Part shown: positions 33,466-44,405 of the stretch, piece by piece
Numbering within the stretch: the first letter of the stretch is position 1
How the letters are laid out: each line of letters opens with the position of its first letter
The notes under the pieces: model-generated
Databases searched by the model: none
What the model was told of the DNA's origin: nothing
What the model saw: only the letters and a program-made list of their open reading frames with translations
Origin: Bryobacterales bacterium
GTDB taxonomy: Bacteria > Acidobacteriota > Terriglobia > Bryobacterales > Bryobacteraceae
DNA: 64,000 nucleotides
Assembly: GCA_003164035.1 (NCBI GenBank)
Contig: PLRS01000162.1
Coordinates: forward strand, 153,053-217,052
Reading direction: 5' to 3'
Made by a program: the position numbers and the translations under genes

Positions 33466-34380
33466 ATGAATAAAAGATTTCTTGGCGTCCTGATCTTCGC
33501 ATTCGTAGTGGCCAGCGGTGCGAGCCTGCTGCTGTACCGGCTGATGGTGAACCGCCCGGCGCCGGGCAAGGCCGCCGGTGCGACCACCCAGATCGTACAG
33601 GCGGCGCACGACCTGGAGATGGGAGCGGTCATCCACAAGGACGACGTCAAGCTGGCGGAGTGGTCCGGCAACGTCCCGGCCGGAGCCACCGCCCACCCCG
33701 AAGACGTGCTCGAGCGCGGCGTGCTGACCCCGATCTATGCCCGCGAGCCGGTCATCGAAACGCGGTTGGCGCCCAAGGGAGCCGGCGGCGGCCTGGCCGC
33801 CATGATTCCGGTGGGCATGCGCGCCGTGGCGGTGCGCGTCAACGAGGTGGTGGGCGTGGCCGGATTCGTGATCGCCGGCATGAAGGTGGACGTGCTGATC
33901 TCCGGCACCAGTCCCAATTCCGATCAGCGGCTGGGTACCCAGACCCGGACCATGCTGCAGAACATCGAAGTGCTGTCGGCCGGTCAGGACTTCAAGAAGG
34001 ACGCCGAAGGCAAGCCGCAGCCCGTGCAGGTGGTGAACCTGCTGGTTACCCCGGAGCAGGCCGAGCAGCTCAGCCTGGCCTCCAACCAGACCACGATTCA
34101 ACTGGTATTGCGCAACCCGCTCGACAAGGAAGCGGCCAAAACCCCGGGCACGGCGGTGGCGCGGCTGTTCGGCGGCAACATACGCATGCCGGCAGGCGAC
34201 GCAGCCCCGCGCGGCGGAGACATTACCGGCCCGCGCGCGGTGGCGGCGCCGCGGCGTGCGCCGGCGGTGGCCGAGGCGGCACCGGCGCCGCGCAAGCCGG
34301 CACCGTTCACCATGGAGATCATTTCCGGCGCCACCAAGAAGGACGTCAGGTTCGATAACGGCGGGGAGGCAAACAGATGA
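33466..34380 (+). CDS. cpaB: Flp pilus assembly protein CpaB/RcpC
   Basis: CpaB is a periplasmic, membrane-anchored protein that helps the secretin assemble. The 304 residues begin with one anchor helix (FLGVLIFAFVVASGASLLLY). An SAF-type domain follows with IVQAAHDLEMGAVIHKDDVK and YAREPVIETRLAPKGAGGGL, then VPVGMRAV-like text (IPVGMRAVAVRVNEVVGVAG) and the second RcpC domain (LVTPEQAEQLSLASNQTTIQ). The C-terminus is a Pro/Ala-rich linker. Its end overlaps the start of cpaC. Confidence 0.93.
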   Translation: MNKRFLGVLIFAFVVASGASLLLYRLMVNRPAPGKAAGATTQIVQAAHDLEMGAVIHKDDVKLAEWSGNVPAGATAHPEDVLERGVLTPIYAREPVIETRLAPKGAGGGLAAMIPVGMRAVAVRVNEVVGVAGFVIAGMKVDVLISGTSPNSDQRLGTQTRTMLQNIEVLSAGQDFKKDAEGKPQPVQVVNLLVTPEQAEQLSLASNQTTIQLVLRNPLDKEAAKTPGTAVARLFGGNIRMPAGDAAPRGGDITGPRAVAAPRRAPAVAEAAPAPRKPAPFTMEIISGATKKDVRFDNGGEANR

Positions 34381-35912
34381 GAGCGTTGGGACTTACGGGC
34401 CTGAGGCTGGCGTGGATCGCGCTGGCGGCCGTGGCGGCGGCGCCGGCGGCCGAACCGGCCGGCCGCATCCAGGAGCCGCCGCAACGCGTGGCGCCTCCCA
34501 TCGACGGCAAGCTGACGGCCACGGTGGGCAAGTCGCTGATCATCGACAGCCCGCTGAAGATCACCAAGATCTCGGTGGCCAACGGGGACCTGGTCGAAGC
34601 CGTCGCCATCAACCCCAAGGAAGTGCTGATCAATGGCAAAGCCCCCGGCGAGACTTCCCTGATCGTCTGGCAGGAGGGCGGCACGCGGCTGGTTTACGAC
34701 CTGCTGGTGCGCATGAACCCGCTCCGGCTGGAAGCGGTGCGGGCGCAGATCGCGCGCGATTTTCCCGACGACGACATCGGCGTGACCTTCGACAACGACA
34801 CGGTTTTCCTGCGCGGCACGGTGAAGGACGTGGCGTCGGCCGACCGCGTGCTGGGCATCGCCGAAACGCTGGGGAAGGTGGTGAACCTGCTGCGGGTGAA
34901 AGTTCCGGCCGAGGAGCCGCAGGTGCTGCTCAAGGTCCGCTTCGCCGACGTCGACCGCAGCACCAGCACCAGTCTGGGCATGCAGCTCGCCTCCGGCGCC
35001 TTCAATCAGTCGACCCAGATCGGTACCGGGCAAAACAGCAGCATCGGTATCGACCAGACCGGCACCTACACCCTCAGCAATGCGCTGAACGTGTTCCTGT
35101 TCCGCAAGGACCTGAACCTGGGCGTGGCGATCGAAGCGCTCGAAGCCAAGAACCTGCTGGAGATCCTGGCCGAACCCAACCTGCTGACGGTCAGCGGGCA
35201 GAAGGCCAGCTTCCTGTCCGGCGGGCAGTTCCCGGTGCCGGTGGTGCAGGGCAGTTCTTCGATCGGCACGGTGACCGTCATGTACAAAGAATACGGTATC
35301 AAGCTCAGCTTCCTTCCGATCGTCACGCCGCGCGGCACCATCCGCCTGCAGGTGGAACCCGAGGTCAGTTCGCTCGATTACAACAACGCCATCACCTTAT
35401 CCGGTTTCGTCGTCCCCGCGTTTGCCACGCGCCGCGTTCAGACCGAAGTCGAACTGGAAGACGGGCAGAGCTTCGTCATCGCCGGGCTGCTCGACAACAA
35501 TTTCACCGAAAACCTGAGCAAGATTCCGGGGTTGAGCAGCATTCCGCTGCTGGGCAAGCTGTTCCAGAGCGTGACGCGGAACAAGACCGCCGAGGAGCTG
35601 ATGGTGCTGGTGACGCCCACCATCGTGCGGCCGCTTCCGGCGGGCGCGCCGCTGCCCGACCTGGAACGGCCGAAGCCTTTCCTGCCGCCGAGCAAGTCTT
35701 ACAGCAATGTTTACCAACCGGGTATCGACAAAACCGGCCCGGTGCCGGTGCACCCGCCGGTGGACTCGATACCGTATGAGCAACTGGTGACGCCGGCGAA
35801 CAAGGCCAAGACCGGCCAGCAGGCTCCGGCCGCCACACCCGCCGCGGCGCCACCCGGCGAACCGGGGCAGACGCCGGCCGCGGGCGCCCCAACCGGGGGT
35901 AGCGGCAAGTGA
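34377..35912 (+). CDS. cpaC: Tad pilus secretin CpaC/RcpA
   Basis: CpaC forms the outer-membrane pore of the Tad pilus. The 511 residues have a signal peptide, an N-terminal pilus assembly domain (VGKSLIIDSPLKITKISVAN), a BON-like part (DDIGVTFDNDTVFLRGTVKD) and the secretin domain. The secretin domain is visible as LEAKNLLEILAEPNLLTVSG, then the VPVV and GLLDNN stretches and IPGLSSIPLLGKLFQS. The C-terminal 80 residues are Pro-rich and low in complexity. Translation is coupled to cpaB (ATGA). Confidence 0.95.
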   Translation: MRALGLTGLRLAWIALAAVAAAPAAEPAGRIQEPPQRVAPPIDGKLTATVGKSLIIDSPLKITKISVANGDLVEAVAINPKEVLINGKAPGETSLIVWQEGGTRLVYDLLVRMNPLRLEAVRAQIARDFPDDDIGVTFDNDTVFLRGTVKDVASADRVLGIAETLGKVVNLLRVKVPAEEPQVLLKVRFADVDRSTSTSLGMQLASGAFNQSTQIGTGQNSSIGIDQTGTYTLSNALNVFLFRKDLNLGVAIEALEAKNLLEILAEPNLLTVSGQKASFLSGGQFPVPVVQGSSSIGTVTVMYKEYGIKLSFLPIVTPRGTIRLQVEPEVSSLDYNNAITLSGFVVPAFATRRVQTEVELEDGQSFVIAGLLDNNFTENLSKIPGLSSIPLLGKLFQSVTRNKTAEELMVLVTPTIVRPLPAGAPLPDLERPKPFLPPSKSYSNVYQPGIDKTGPVPVHPPVDSIPYEQLVTPANKAKTGQQAPAATPAAAPPGEPGQTPAAGAPTGGSGK

Positions 35913-35934
35913 ATTTCGCCCGCGGAGACGCCCT

Positions 35935-37098
35935 ATGTACCCTTTGACGATCGGATTGGCGATTGAAAACCGCGATTTATGGGAGCAGGCGCAGACGTGC
36001 CTGGCCCAATTGCCTTTCCGCATCATCGTCGAGCACCAGGACGTGGGCGACGTCAGCAACTTCCTGGACCGGCTGGAGCGGATGCGGCCGGATGTGGTGC
36101 TGGTGGACATCAGCGGATGGAAGGAACCGCTCGAAGGACTGGTGTCGTCGATCCGCGCCGCCGCCGGCGACCCCATGATCGTGGCCTTGAACACCACCGC
36201 GCAGGCCGACGCCATCCTGTCGTCGCTGCGCGCCGGCATCAACGAGTATCTGTTTCCGCCCCTGCAGGACACCCTGCGCAAGGCACTCGAGCGGCGCTCG
36301 AACGAGCGCAGCCGGCGGCGCGACGGCGGCACCAAGGGAGCCGGCAAGGCGGTCGGATTCGTCTCCGCCAAGGGCGGCTGCGGCGCCACCACCATGGTTT
36401 GCCACTTCGCCCAGGAACTGGGCCGGCAGAACCTGAAAGTGCTTTTGGCCGATATGGATTTCGACGCCGGCCTGGTGGGCTTCATCACCAAGACCAAGTC
36501 GGTGTACTCGATCCTCGATGCCATCAACAACCTGCACCGGCTGGACATTCATTATTGGCGGGCGCTGGTTTCGAACGGGATTCCGGGAGTCGAAATCGTC
36601 TCCTCGCCGCTTGCCCTGGCGGCGAAAATGCAGCCGCGCGACGACCAGATCCGGCAGGTGCTGTCGTTTGCCCGCCCCAATTACGATTGGACGCTGGTCG
36701 ATCTGGGCCGCGGACTGGGGCGCATCGCCATGGCGGCGATGGAGGAACTGGACGAAGTGTGCCTGGTGACCACGCTCGAAGTGCCGGCCTTGCACCAGGC
36801 CAAGCAGGTGGTGCAAACCCTGCTCGACGGCGGCTTCGGCAAATCGCGCCTGCGGCTGCTGCTCAACCGCGCACCCAAGCGCCTGGACATCTCGCCCGAG
36901 GAACTGGAAAAGATGCTGGGCATTCCCATTTTCGGCACCGTCATCAACGACTATCCGGAGCTGTACGAGACCTACGCCGAAGGCCGGATGCTCAATCGCA
37001 GTTCCGAATTAGGCAAGCAGATCGCGCGGCTGGCGCTCAAGCTGGCCTCGATCGAAGAAGAGAAGACCGAAAGAAAGCGCTTTGCGCTTTTTGGATAA
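35935..37098 (+). CDS. cpaE: Tad pilus localisation ATPase CpaE/TadZ
   Basis: TadZ is a MinD/ParA-like ATPase that positions the pilus machine. The first 125 residues form a receiver-like domain with VVLVDISGWKEP. The ATPase domain has the deviant Walker A KGGCGATTMVCHFA, LLADMDFDAGLVGF and the Walker B-like region DWTLVDLGRGLG. Like other TadZ proteins it lacks some residues of active ParA. The 387-residue length fits. It is central in the locus between the secretin and the TadA motor. Confidence 0.93.
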   Translation: MYPLTIGLAIENRDLWEQAQTCLAQLPFRIIVEHQDVGDVSNFLDRLERMRPDVVLVDISGWKEPLEGLVSSIRAAAGDPMIVALNTTAQADAILSSLRAGINEYLFPPLQDTLRKALERRSNERSRRRDGGTKGAGKAVGFVSAKGGCGATTMVCHFAQELGRQNLKVLLADMDFDAGLVGFITKTKSVYSILDAINNLHRLDIHYWRALVSNGIPGVEIVSSPLALAAKMQPRDDQIRQVLSFARPNYDWTLVDLGRGLGRIAMAAMEELDEVCLVTTLEVPALHQAKQVVQTLLDGGFGKSRLRLLLNRAPKRLDISPEELEKMLGIPIFGTVINDYPELYETYAEGRMLNRSSELGKQIARLALKLASIEEEKTERKRFALFG

Positions 37099-37120
37099 AG
37101 GAAGGAAGTACTAAAACCGT

Positions 37121-38482
<1,362 letters not shown>

Positions 38483-38519
38483 GCGGAGTGAGTGGAGCGG
38501 AATTAGCGGAGACTCGAGT

Positions 38520-39491
38520 ATGCCGGTTGGAGTTCTGGTCGCCTTCGTCGTCATCTTCGCGCTCGTGATGCTGGCCGTCAGCGCCGGGTCGAAGTTCGTC
38601 GAAGGGCGGCGCAAGAAGCAGATGGTGGACATGCTGCACACCGCCGCCGGCGAACCGGTGGTGACGGTTTCGAACCTGCTGCGGGAAATCGAGCCCGACA
38701 AACCGAGCGGGGTAAAGGGCCTGGTGCAGCGCTTCCAGTTCAGCCGCCACGCGCAGGAGCAGATCCAGCAGGCGGGCATGAGCTGGTCGTCGACGCGCCT
38801 CGTGGCGGCGATGGGCCTGGCGGCGATTCCCGGACTGGGGGTGGGCGCGCTGCTTCCGTTCCTGTTGAACGGCCCGACCACGGCCATCGTGCTGGGGGCG
38901 ACCTTCGCGGTGATGCCGTACCTGTACGTCCGGCACCGCCGCAAGGTACGGCTGGACAAGCTGGAAGAGCAGATGCCGGAAGCGTTGGACTTCCTGTCGC
39001 GCTCGATGCGCGCCGGCCACGCCTTCACCATCAGTCTGGAAATGATCGGCGAGGACATGGCGGATCCGCTGGGGCAGGAATTCCGCACCCTGTTCAACGA
39101 ACAGAACCTGGGTGCGCCGCTCGACATCGCGCTGCGCAACTTCGGGCAGCGGGTGCCGCTGCTGGACGCCCGTTTCTTCATCTCCTCGGTGCTGCTGCAG
39201 AAACAGACGGGCGGCAATTTGAGCGAAATCCTGTCGCGGCTTTCCTACGTGATCCGGGAGCGCTTCCGGCTGAAGGGGCAGGTCAAGGCGGCCAGCGCGC
39301 ACGGCCGCATGACGGCCAGCATTCTGACGGTGCTGCCGATCGCCACCATGCTCGGGCTGCTGATCGTGGCGCCGGGTTACCTGCAGGGCATGGCCGCCGA
39401 CAGCGACGGGAAATGGTTGATCGGCGGGGCGGTGGTGGCGCAGATCCTGGGCAACTACTGCATCAAGCGGATCATCAACATCAAGGTTTGA
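38520..39491 (+). CDS. tadB: Tad pilus platform protein TadB
   Basis: TadB and TadC form the inner-membrane platform on which TadA acts. The 323 residues have helices at both ends and the T2SF-type cytoplasmic domain between (EEQMPEALDFLSRSMRAGHA, then TGGNLSEILSRLSYVIRERF). It lies 37 bases after tadA and two bases before the tadC start. Confidence 0.95.
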   Translation: MPVGVLVAFVVIFALVMLAVSAGSKFVEGRRKKQMVDMLHTAAGEPVVTVSNLLREIEPDKPSGVKGLVQRFQFSRHAQEQIQQAGMSWSSTRLVAAMGLAAIPGLGVGALLPFLLNGPTTAIVLGATFAVMPYLYVRHRRKVRLDKLEEQMPEALDFLSRSMRAGHAFTISLEMIGEDMADPLGQEFRTLFNEQNLGAPLDIALRNFGQRVPLLDARFFISSVLLQKQTGGNLSEILSRLSYVIRERFRLKGQVKAASAHGRMTASILTVLPIATMLGLLIVAPGYLQGMAADSDGKWLIGGAVVAQILGNYCIKRIINIKV

Positions 39492-39492
39492 A

Positions 39493-40437
39493 ATGGAACA
39501 TCCTTTACTGTTGTCGCTCATCCTGTTTCTGATGGTGATGGCCCTGCTGAGCGGGGTGGGATACCGGATCTACTATAAGCCCGGAAAATTCATGCGCCAG
39601 TTGGGCGCGCCGGTAATTTCCGACGCGCAGCGGATCGGCCTGACCAGCACCGAGGAGCCGGCGCCGAGCACGGTGGTCACCTTTCTGCACGGTCTGGGCT
39701 CGAAGATTCCCTCGTCGGAAGCCGAGGTCGCAACGCTGAAGGCCGACCTGATCCGCGCCGGGTTCCGGTCGGAGACGGCGGCGCCGGTGTTTTACGGCAT
39801 CCGCATCGTTTCCACCCTGGTGCTGCTGCTGGGCGCGCTGGCTATGGAATCGCGCATGCCCGCCAATCCGATGCTGAAGGTGATGCTGATGGTTTCCGGC
39901 TGCGCCGCCGGCTGGATCGTGCCGCGCTTCGTGCTGGAAAAGCGGGTGAAAAAGCGCCAGGAAATCATTCGCCTGTCGCTGCCGGACGGGCTGGACCTGC
40001 TGGTGGTTTCGATCGAGGCCGGTCTGGGGCTCGACCAGGCGATCCAGCACGTGGCCAAGGAACTGCAGGTCACCCACCCGGAACTGGCCGAAGACATGAG
40101 TCTGATTACGCTCGAGATGCGGGCCGGCAAACGGCGCGCCGACGCGCTCAAGAACTTCGCCGAGCGCACCGGCGAAGACGAGGTGCGCAAGCTGGTGGCG
40201 ATTCTGATTCAGAACGACCGATTCGGCACCAGCATGGGAGAATCCCTGCGTACGCACTCGGACTTCATGCGCACGCGGCGCCGCCAGGAGGCCGAAGAAC
40301 GCGCCGGCAAGGTCGGCGTCAAGCTGGTTTTTCCGATTTTCTTCTTCATCCTGCCGTCGATGTTGATCGTGGCGGCCGGACCCGGGCTCCTGCAGATCTT
40401 CAAGAACCTGTTCCCGTTGATGAATTCGATGCATTAA
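39493..40437 (+). CDS. tadC: Tad pilus platform protein TadC
   Basis: TadC is the partner of TadB. The 314 residues show the T2SF domain (LSLPDGLDLLVVSIEAGLGL, then VRKLVAILIQNDRFGTSMGE and SLRTHSDFMRTRRRQEAEER) and a C-terminal helix (VFPIFFFILPSMLIVAAGP). It is the last classical tad gene here. TadD, TadE, TadF and a prepilin peptidase (CpaA/TadV) are not encoded in this window and must lie elsewhere. Confidence 0.95.
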   Translation: MEHPLLLSLILFLMVMALLSGVGYRIYYKPGKFMRQLGAPVISDAQRIGLTSTEEPAPSTVVTFLHGLGSKIPSSEAEVATLKADLIRAGFRSETAAPVFYGIRIVSTLVLLLGALAMESRMPANPMLKVMLMVSGCAAGWIVPRFVLEKRVKKRQEIIRLSLPDGLDLLVVSIEAGLGLDQAIQHVAKELQVTHPELAEDMSLITLEMRAGKRRADALKNFAERTGEDEVRKLVAILIQNDRFGTSMGESLRTHSDFMRTRRRQEAEERAGKVGVKLVFPIFFFILPSMLIVAAGPGLLQIFKNLFPLMNSMH

Positions 40438-40516
40438 ACCGGCAACGGTGTAGCGACCGCGACAAATTCGATTGGGACGATTTCACAAACTAGTCAAGAG
40501 AAGGAGACAAACGACA

Positions 40517-40615
40517 ATGGACAGCTCGACAGCGATGCAAGGAATGATCTGGTTGGTGGCCGGCGGAGCCATGTATCTGTTTCTGCGGCGCCGGCGGACA
40601 CGCCGCACGCGGTAA
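40517..40615 (+). CDS. 32-residue single-helix membrane peptide after tadC
   Basis: A well-placed AAGGAGA lies before an ATG at 40517. The peptide reads MDSSTAMQGMIWLVAGGAMY, then LFLRRRRTRRTR, and stops at TAA. It has one hydrophobic helix and a strongly basic C-terminus, so the tail should face the cytoplasm. The good ribosome-binding site and position 80 bases after tadC argue that it is translated. No family is known to me. Confidence 0.55.
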   Translation: MDSSTAMQGMIWLVAGGAMYLFLRRRRTRRTR

Positions 40616-40730
40616 GTCCCTCGGTGGAGGAAGGCGGCGGGCCGGAAGCCGGGAAGCCGGGGGTCGAAAGGCACCCCGGCCGTGGCTGCGTCTTCCGGTT
40701 TCGGACTTCCGGCTCCCGTCTTTTTTTCCC

Positions 40731-41603
40731 ATGTCTTTCGACGCTTTAGCCGACAAACAGAACGCCGACGGCGGTTGGCCGTATCGGCGCGGGTCTTCGT
40801 GGACCGAGCCGACGGCGTACGCGGCGCTGGCCATGCTGGCCGCCGGCGAAAAGGCGCGGGCGCGAAAAGCGATCGCGTGGCTGAGGGGTCTCGAGGGCGC
40901 CGACGGAGGCTGGCGGCCGCGCCCGGGGGTGGAGGATAGCACCTGGGTGACGGCGCTGGTGGCGCTGGTGCCGCGGGAAGAATTCGGGGCCGCGGCGCAC
41001 GACAGGGCGGTCGGCTGGCTCGTCGACGTCACCGGCGCCGAAAGCGGAGCGGTCGTGCGGCTGCGGAGCTGGTTGCTGGGAGAGGCGCCGAATCCGGATG
41101 CGCGGTTCGCCGGTTGGCCCTGGATGGAGGGTTCGGCGGCCTGGGTGGAACCGACGGCGCTGGCGATTCTGGCTCTCGAAAGGGAACCGGAACGCCGCAA
41201 CGCCCGCCTGCGCGCGGCGGAGGGGCGGCGCTTCCTGATGAATCGGCGCTGCTCGTCGGGAGGATGGAATCACGGCTCGACGCACGCCGTCGGCTACGCC
41301 ACCAAGGAATACCCGGAAAGCACGGGGAGGGCTCTGGCGGCGCTCGCGGGCGAGCCGAAGGCGGCGCTGGAGCGATCGATCGGGTTGGCGCGCGGATTTC
41401 TGGACGAATCCCGCTCGGCCGACGCCATCAACTGGCTGCGGCTGGGCCTGACCGCGCAGGGCGCGCCGCTCGAGCGATATCGGCCGCCCGAGGAGGTCGT
41501 CTACCGCATGGTGCCCGAAATCGCGCTGGACCTGCTGCTATCGGCGGGGCCGGCGGGGTATTCGCTGCTTCTGGGCAATCCCGCCGCTGGAGGCAGACGA
41601 TGA
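40731..41603 (+). CDS. prenyltransferase/squalene-cyclase-like alpha-toroid protein
   Basis: The 290 residues repeat the QW-type motif of terpene cyclases and prenyltransferases: KQNADGGWPYRRGSSWTEPT, then LEGADGGWRPRPGVEDSTWV, and CSSGGWNHGSTHAVGY. The catalytic DxDD of hopene cyclase is not seen and the length is less than half of a full cyclase, so the enzymatic role is doubtful. It may be a binding module on the alpha-alpha barrel fold. The stop overlaps the next gene in ATGA, so it is tied to the DUF362 protein. Confidence 0.75.
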   Translation: MSFDALADKQNADGGWPYRRGSSWTEPTAYAALAMLAAGEKARARKAIAWLRGLEGADGGWRPRPGVEDSTWVTALVALVPREEFGAAAHDRAVGWLVDVTGAESGAVVRLRSWLLGEAPNPDARFAGWPWMEGSAAWVEPTALAILALEREPERRNARLRAAEGRRFLMNRRCSSGGWNHGSTHAVGYATKEYPESTGRALAALAGEPKAALERSIGLARGFLDESRSADAINWLRLGLTAQGAPLERYRPPEEVVYRMVPEIALDLLLSAGPAGYSLLLGNPAAGGRR

Positions 41604-42571
41604 CGCACGCCGTCACCCGCCGGAAATGGATCGCCGGCGCCGCCGGCGCGGCTACGATGGCCGCCGGTTGCGCCCGCCCGTCCGCGCCGCGCGCCGCTTC
41701 GGTATCCATCGTGCGCGCGCCGGCCTACGACCAGACGCTATACGATACCGTGCGGCGGGTGCTCGCCCTCCAACGGCTCGAAGTGAGCGGGCGCCACGTG
41801 GTGATCAAGCCCAACCTGGTGGAGTACGAGCCGGAAAGCGCCATCAATACCAGCCCGCTGGTGGTACACGCCGCGCTCGAAGGGTTTCGCGCCCTGGGAG
41901 CGGCCAGCGTGCGCATCGCCGAAGGGCCCGGACACCGGCGCAACACTCTCGACCTGGCCGAGGCGGCCGGCTATTTCCGGCTGGTGCCGCACTTCGAAGA
42001 CCTGTTTGTCGACCTCAATCTGGACGACGTTTCCGCGGTTCCCCTGCCGCGCCCGTTTTCCAGGCTGAAGCGGCTCTATCTTCCTCACACGGTGCTGGGG
42101 GCCGATCTGGTGGTTTCGCTGGCGAAAATGAAGACGCACCATTGGGTGGGCGCCACGCTTTCGATGAAGAACCTGTTCGGGACCGTGCCCGGAGGAGTGT
42201 ACGGCTGGCCCAAGAACGTACTGCACTGGGCCGGCATCGATGAATCGGTGGCCGATTTGCACTCGGTTTACGGACGCCAGTTTGCCATGGTGGACGGGGT
42301 GGTGGGGATGGAGGGCAACGGCCCGATCCAGGGGAAAGCCAGGCCGGTTGGGGTGCTGGTGGCCGGCCGCGATCCGGTGGCGGTGGACGCCACCTGCTGC
42401 CGCATCATGAGGATCGACCCGCTGCGCCTGGGCTACCTGCGCATGGCGGCCGAAAGCGGAGCCCCGCTGGCCGAAGCGCACATTCGCCAGACGGGCGAGA
42501 ACATCGCCGCCGTCGCCACCCAGTTTGAACTGGTGCCGGAATTCCGCGCGCTGCGCCTGGAGGGCGGGTGA
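41600..42571 (+). CDS. DUF362 protein with Tat/lipobox signal
   Basis: The N-terminus TRRKWIAGAAGAATMAAGCA has twin Arg and a lipobox-like AAGC, so export and lipid anchoring are likely. The DUF362 core is clear: VVIKPNLVEYEPESAINTSP, GADLVVSLAKMKTHHWVGAT, and then SMKNLFGTVPGGVYGW. DUF362 proteins are often linked to iron-sulfur clusters, but this one lacks a ferredoxin-type Cys motif. The function is unknown. The start overlaps the alpha-toroid gene. Confidence 0.82.
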   Translation: MTHAVTRRKWIAGAAGAATMAAGCARPSAPRAASVSIVRAPAYDQTLYDTVRRVLALQRLEVSGRHVVIKPNLVEYEPESAINTSPLVVHAALEGFRALGAASVRIAEGPGHRRNTLDLAEAAGYFRLVPHFEDLFVDLNLDDVSAVPLPRPFSRLKRLYLPHTVLGADLVVSLAKMKTHHWVGATLSMKNLFGTVPGGVYGWPKNVLHWAGIDESVADLHSVYGRQFAMVDGVVGMEGNGPIQGKARPVGVLVAGRDPVAVDATCCRIMRIDPLRLGYLRMAAESGAPLAEAHIRQTGENIAAVATQFELVPEFRALRLEGG

Positions 42572-42598
42572 TGGGCCCGAATCGTTGAGAATGGAAGC

Positions 42599-44086
42599 AT
42601 GCGCGCCATGCCGACCATCCCCCGCCAGAGCCAGCCGAAAGCGCCAGCCCGGATCGAGGAGCGCCCATGGTGGTACGGCGTAGCTTCCCTCCTGCTGCTG
42701 GTTCCCTGTTATTGGCAGCCGCGTATCGAGGCCGGCGACCTGGCCAGCCACATCTACAACTGCTGGCTGGCGGAGTGGATCGGGCGCACGCGGCCGGCCG
42801 GGCTCGAGGTGGCGCATCCCTCCACCAACGTCCTGTTCGACTGGATGCTGAGCGGCTTCGACCGGCTGGCGGGCGCCGGGGCCGCGCAGCACCTGGCGGT
42901 TTCGCTGGCGGTATTGACGTTCGTGTGGGGGGCGTTCGCTTTCATCTCGGTTCTCTCCCGGCGCCGTGCCTGGAACACGCTGCCGGTGGTGGCGATGCTG
43001 GCCTACGGCGCCGTCTACCACTTTGGGTTCTTCAACTTCTACCTGAGCATGGGGCTGTGCCTTTGGGCCCTGGCGCTGGGCTGGAGTTGCCGGGCCAAGG
43101 CGCTGGCGGGAGCCGCGGGTCTGTTGGTGGCGGCCTATCTGGCACACGCTTTGCCGCTGGCGTGGGCCGTCGGGCTGCTGGGCTATCGCTGGCTGACCCT
43201 CGCGATGTGGCCGCGCCACCCCAAGCGTGTGCTTGCCGGCGCGCTGGGGGCGATGGTGGCGCTCCACTTTGCGGTTCTCGCCGCGCTGCCGTGCGATTGG
43301 ACGATGGCGCAATTCAAACTGGTCACCGGGGCCGATCAGGTGGCGGTGTTCGACTTCAAGTACACGCCCCTGTTCCTGATCCTGCTGGGTCTCTGGATTT
43401 TCGAGGCGGTCACACTGATCCGCGCTTCGGGCCTGCGACCCCTGGTGGGCGGGCTGGCTTTCGAACTGGTTCTGATCTCGGCCGCGGCGGTATGGCTGGC
43501 GCCAGGCGGGGTGCTGTTACCCGGCTACCTGCATCGGCTGCAGTTTATCCCCGAGCGGCTGTCGCTGGGCGCGGGGGTGTGCGTCTGCGCCATGCTGAAC
43601 GCCGGGCCGCCGCGCAAAGGGATGCGCGTTGCCCAGGGCTTGCTGGCGGCGGTCTTCTTTGTGTTCCTGTTCCACGACGAGTTCGCACTCAACCGGCTGG
43701 AGGATAGCATCCGGAACCTGGTCGATACTCTGCCGGCCGGGCGGCGGGTGATTCTGGGGATGGACGATCCCAGCCTGAGCGTCGACGGGGTCACGCACCT
43801 GATCGACCGCGCCTGCCTGGGCCATTGCTTCAGCTACGCCAATTACGAGCCTTCCACCTGGCAGTTCCGGGTTCGGGCGACCGGGCCCAATCCGTACGTG
43901 GCGTGGACCTACGTGGATTCCTGGAAGCTGCAAGCCGGCCTGTATGTGGTGCGTCCGGCCGATCTTCCGATGTACCAGGTAGTGATGGATGGGGAGGGAA
44001 AACTAGGCGTGCGCGAGCTGACCGCGGGTGAACCATGCGGCATTACGTACTGGAAATCGTTACCGGATCTGTTCCCGGACATCTGA
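42599..44086 (+). CDS. polytopic membrane protein, function unknown
   Basis: The 495 residues have about ten helices, with RIEAGDLASHIYNCWLAEWI in the first periplasmic loop, which recalls the acidic loop of GT-C-like proteins. The tail is soluble (SLSVDGVTHLIDRACLGHCF). It resembles in layout the proteins at 14861 and 31049, although I see no close sequence match. It starts 27 bases after the DUF362 gene and probably belongs to that unit. Confidence 0.65.
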   Translation: MRAMPTIPRQSQPKAPARIEERPWWYGVASLLLLVPCYWQPRIEAGDLASHIYNCWLAEWIGRTRPAGLEVAHPSTNVLFDWMLSGFDRLAGAGAAQHLAVSLAVLTFVWGAFAFISVLSRRRAWNTLPVVAMLAYGAVYHFGFFNFYLSMGLCLWALALGWSCRAKALAGAAGLLVAAYLAHALPLAWAVGLLGYRWLTLAMWPRHPKRVLAGALGAMVALHFAVLAALPCDWTMAQFKLVTGADQVAVFDFKYTPLFLILLGLWIFEAVTLIRASGLRPLVGGLAFELVLISAAAVWLAPGGVLLPGYLHRLQFIPERLSLGAGVCVCAMLNAGPPRKGMRVAQGLLAAVFFVFLFHDEFALNRLEDSIRNLVDTLPAGRRVILGMDDPSLSVDGVTHLIDRACLGHCFSYANYEPSTWQFRVRATGPNPYVAWTYVDSWKLQAGLYVVRPADLPMYQVVMDGEGKLGVRELTAGEPCGITYWKSLPDLFPDI

Positions 44087-44105
44087 AGTCGCGGTGGTAG
44101 AAGGT

Positions 44106-44405
44106 AGAAGATAGAAGGTAGAAGATAGAACCGGAAGGAGAACTCGCGCTGCCAGATTCTGACTTCTGGACTTCTCGCTTCTGAACTTCTCTCCCACCCC
44201 TATTTCGCCAGAATGACGGCCAGGTTCCAGATCACCAGCGCGCCGTACCAATAGCAGAAGATAGAAGGTAGAAGATAGAACCGGAAGGAGAACTCGCGCT
44301 GCCAGATTCTGACTTCTGGACTTCTCGCTTCTGAACTTCTCTCCCACCCCTATTTCGCCAGAATGACGGCCAGGTTCCAGATCACCAGCGCGCCGTACCA
44401 ATAGC
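44106..44405. repeat. exact 150-bp tandem duplication
   Basis: Bases 44106-44255 are repeated without visible change at 44256-44405. Each unit starts with a purine-rich microsatellite-like stretch of AGAAGATAGAAGGT words, contains a TTCTGACTTCTGGACTTCTC stretch, and ends with the last 56 bases of the coding end of the small membrane gene on the minus strand. Confidence 0.95.
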
